From positions 1-12,151 of the forward strand of contig DYNO01000095.1 in the NCBI GenBank assembly GCA_020721025.1: DNA of 12,151 bases. Reading direction: 5' to 3'. Position 1 is the first letter of the stretch. Each line of letters starts with the position of its first letter. Positions 12,093-12,151 of this stretch are shown piece after piece. This DNA is from Thiomargarita sp. Its GTDB lineage: Bacteria > Pseudomonadota > Gammaproteobacteria > Beggiatoales > Beggiatoaceae. Below the pieces are notes generated by a model. The model searched no databases. It was not told the DNA's origin and was given only the letters and a program-made list of their open reading frames with translations. Made by a program: the position numbers and the translations under genes.

Positions 12093-12139
12093 CGTAAAAA
12101 AAGCCCTATCAATTTCACGTTGACGGGGCTTTTTTATTG
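12093..12139. terminator. Bidirectional intrinsic terminator (copy 2 of a 47-bp duplicate)
   Basis: It is identical over 47 bp to the terminator at 11420-11466, in the same orientation. Here it lies upstream of the antitoxin, so it shields the toxin-antitoxin pair from transcription entering from the right. Any promoter of the pair must overlap it or lie in the 28 bp between it and the start codon. Confidence 0.9.
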
Positions 12140-12151
12140 GTTTCAACAGCC

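Noticed and set aside
12065..12118. 18-codon upstream extension of the antitoxin frame
   Set aside because: It would begin inside the terminator stem and would put the candidate operator inside the coding region. The ATG at 12064 has a GGGA site upstream.
11420..12139. Integron-style cassette with attC sites around the toxin-antitoxin pair
   Set aside because: The flanking hairpins have A/T tracts and GCCC/GGGC stems typical of terminators and lack the attC core sites; no integrase is in the window.

Overview
The window reads as chromosome of an AT-rich gammaproteobacterium, possibly a filamentous sulfur oxidiser of the Beggiatoa/Thiotrichales type. That placement is inference. It rests on an oligopeptidase A and a MinDE pair of proteobacterial form, a putative OlsBA ornithine-lipid pair, a group-3b-like NiFe hydrogenase, a glycogen synthase of cyanobacterial type, and intergenic gaps full of small repeats. 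No RNA gene, CRISPR array or rRNA is visible.

Layout: positions 1-74 (minus) hold the N-terminus of a TnpB/OrfB transposon protein running off the left edge. A 540-bp non-coding gap follows, with degenerate repeats and a possible gene remnant. Next come oligopeptidase A (617-2647), a 520-bp gap with a broken small reading frame and an inverted-repeat element, minD and minE (3167-4251) without minC, an apparently solitary cytosine-C5 DNA methyltransferase (4376-5332), and glycogen synthase glgA (5394-6860). A 440-bp gap then holds a perfect 15-bp palindrome, a 128-bp MITE-like element and a tandem 11-bp repeat. After it come the acyltransferases olsB-olsA (7299-8892), a 350-bp gap, and a hydrogenase small/large subunit pair (9244-11357). 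Last is a minus-strand VapBC-like toxin-antitoxin pair (11481-12064), bracketed by two identical 47-bp terminator hairpins.

Most genes are housekeeping or metabolic: peptide turnover, septum placement, glycogen storage, phosphorus-free membrane lipid and hydrogen metabolism. They look like separate short transcription units. The most unusual structure is between the genes. A short repeat with core GGAGTTACGCAGTT occurs in the gap before five of the six plus-strand units. In three minus-orientation copies (before the peptidase, minD and olsB) its end supplies a TTGAAC/TTCAAC box 17-20 bp from a -10-like hexamer, so it may act as a portable promoter part. A second notable structure is the toxin-antitoxin cassette flanked by exact copies of a terminator. 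A third is the hydrogenase delta/alpha pair without its usual electron-transfer subunits. No unmistakable new multi-gene system was found.
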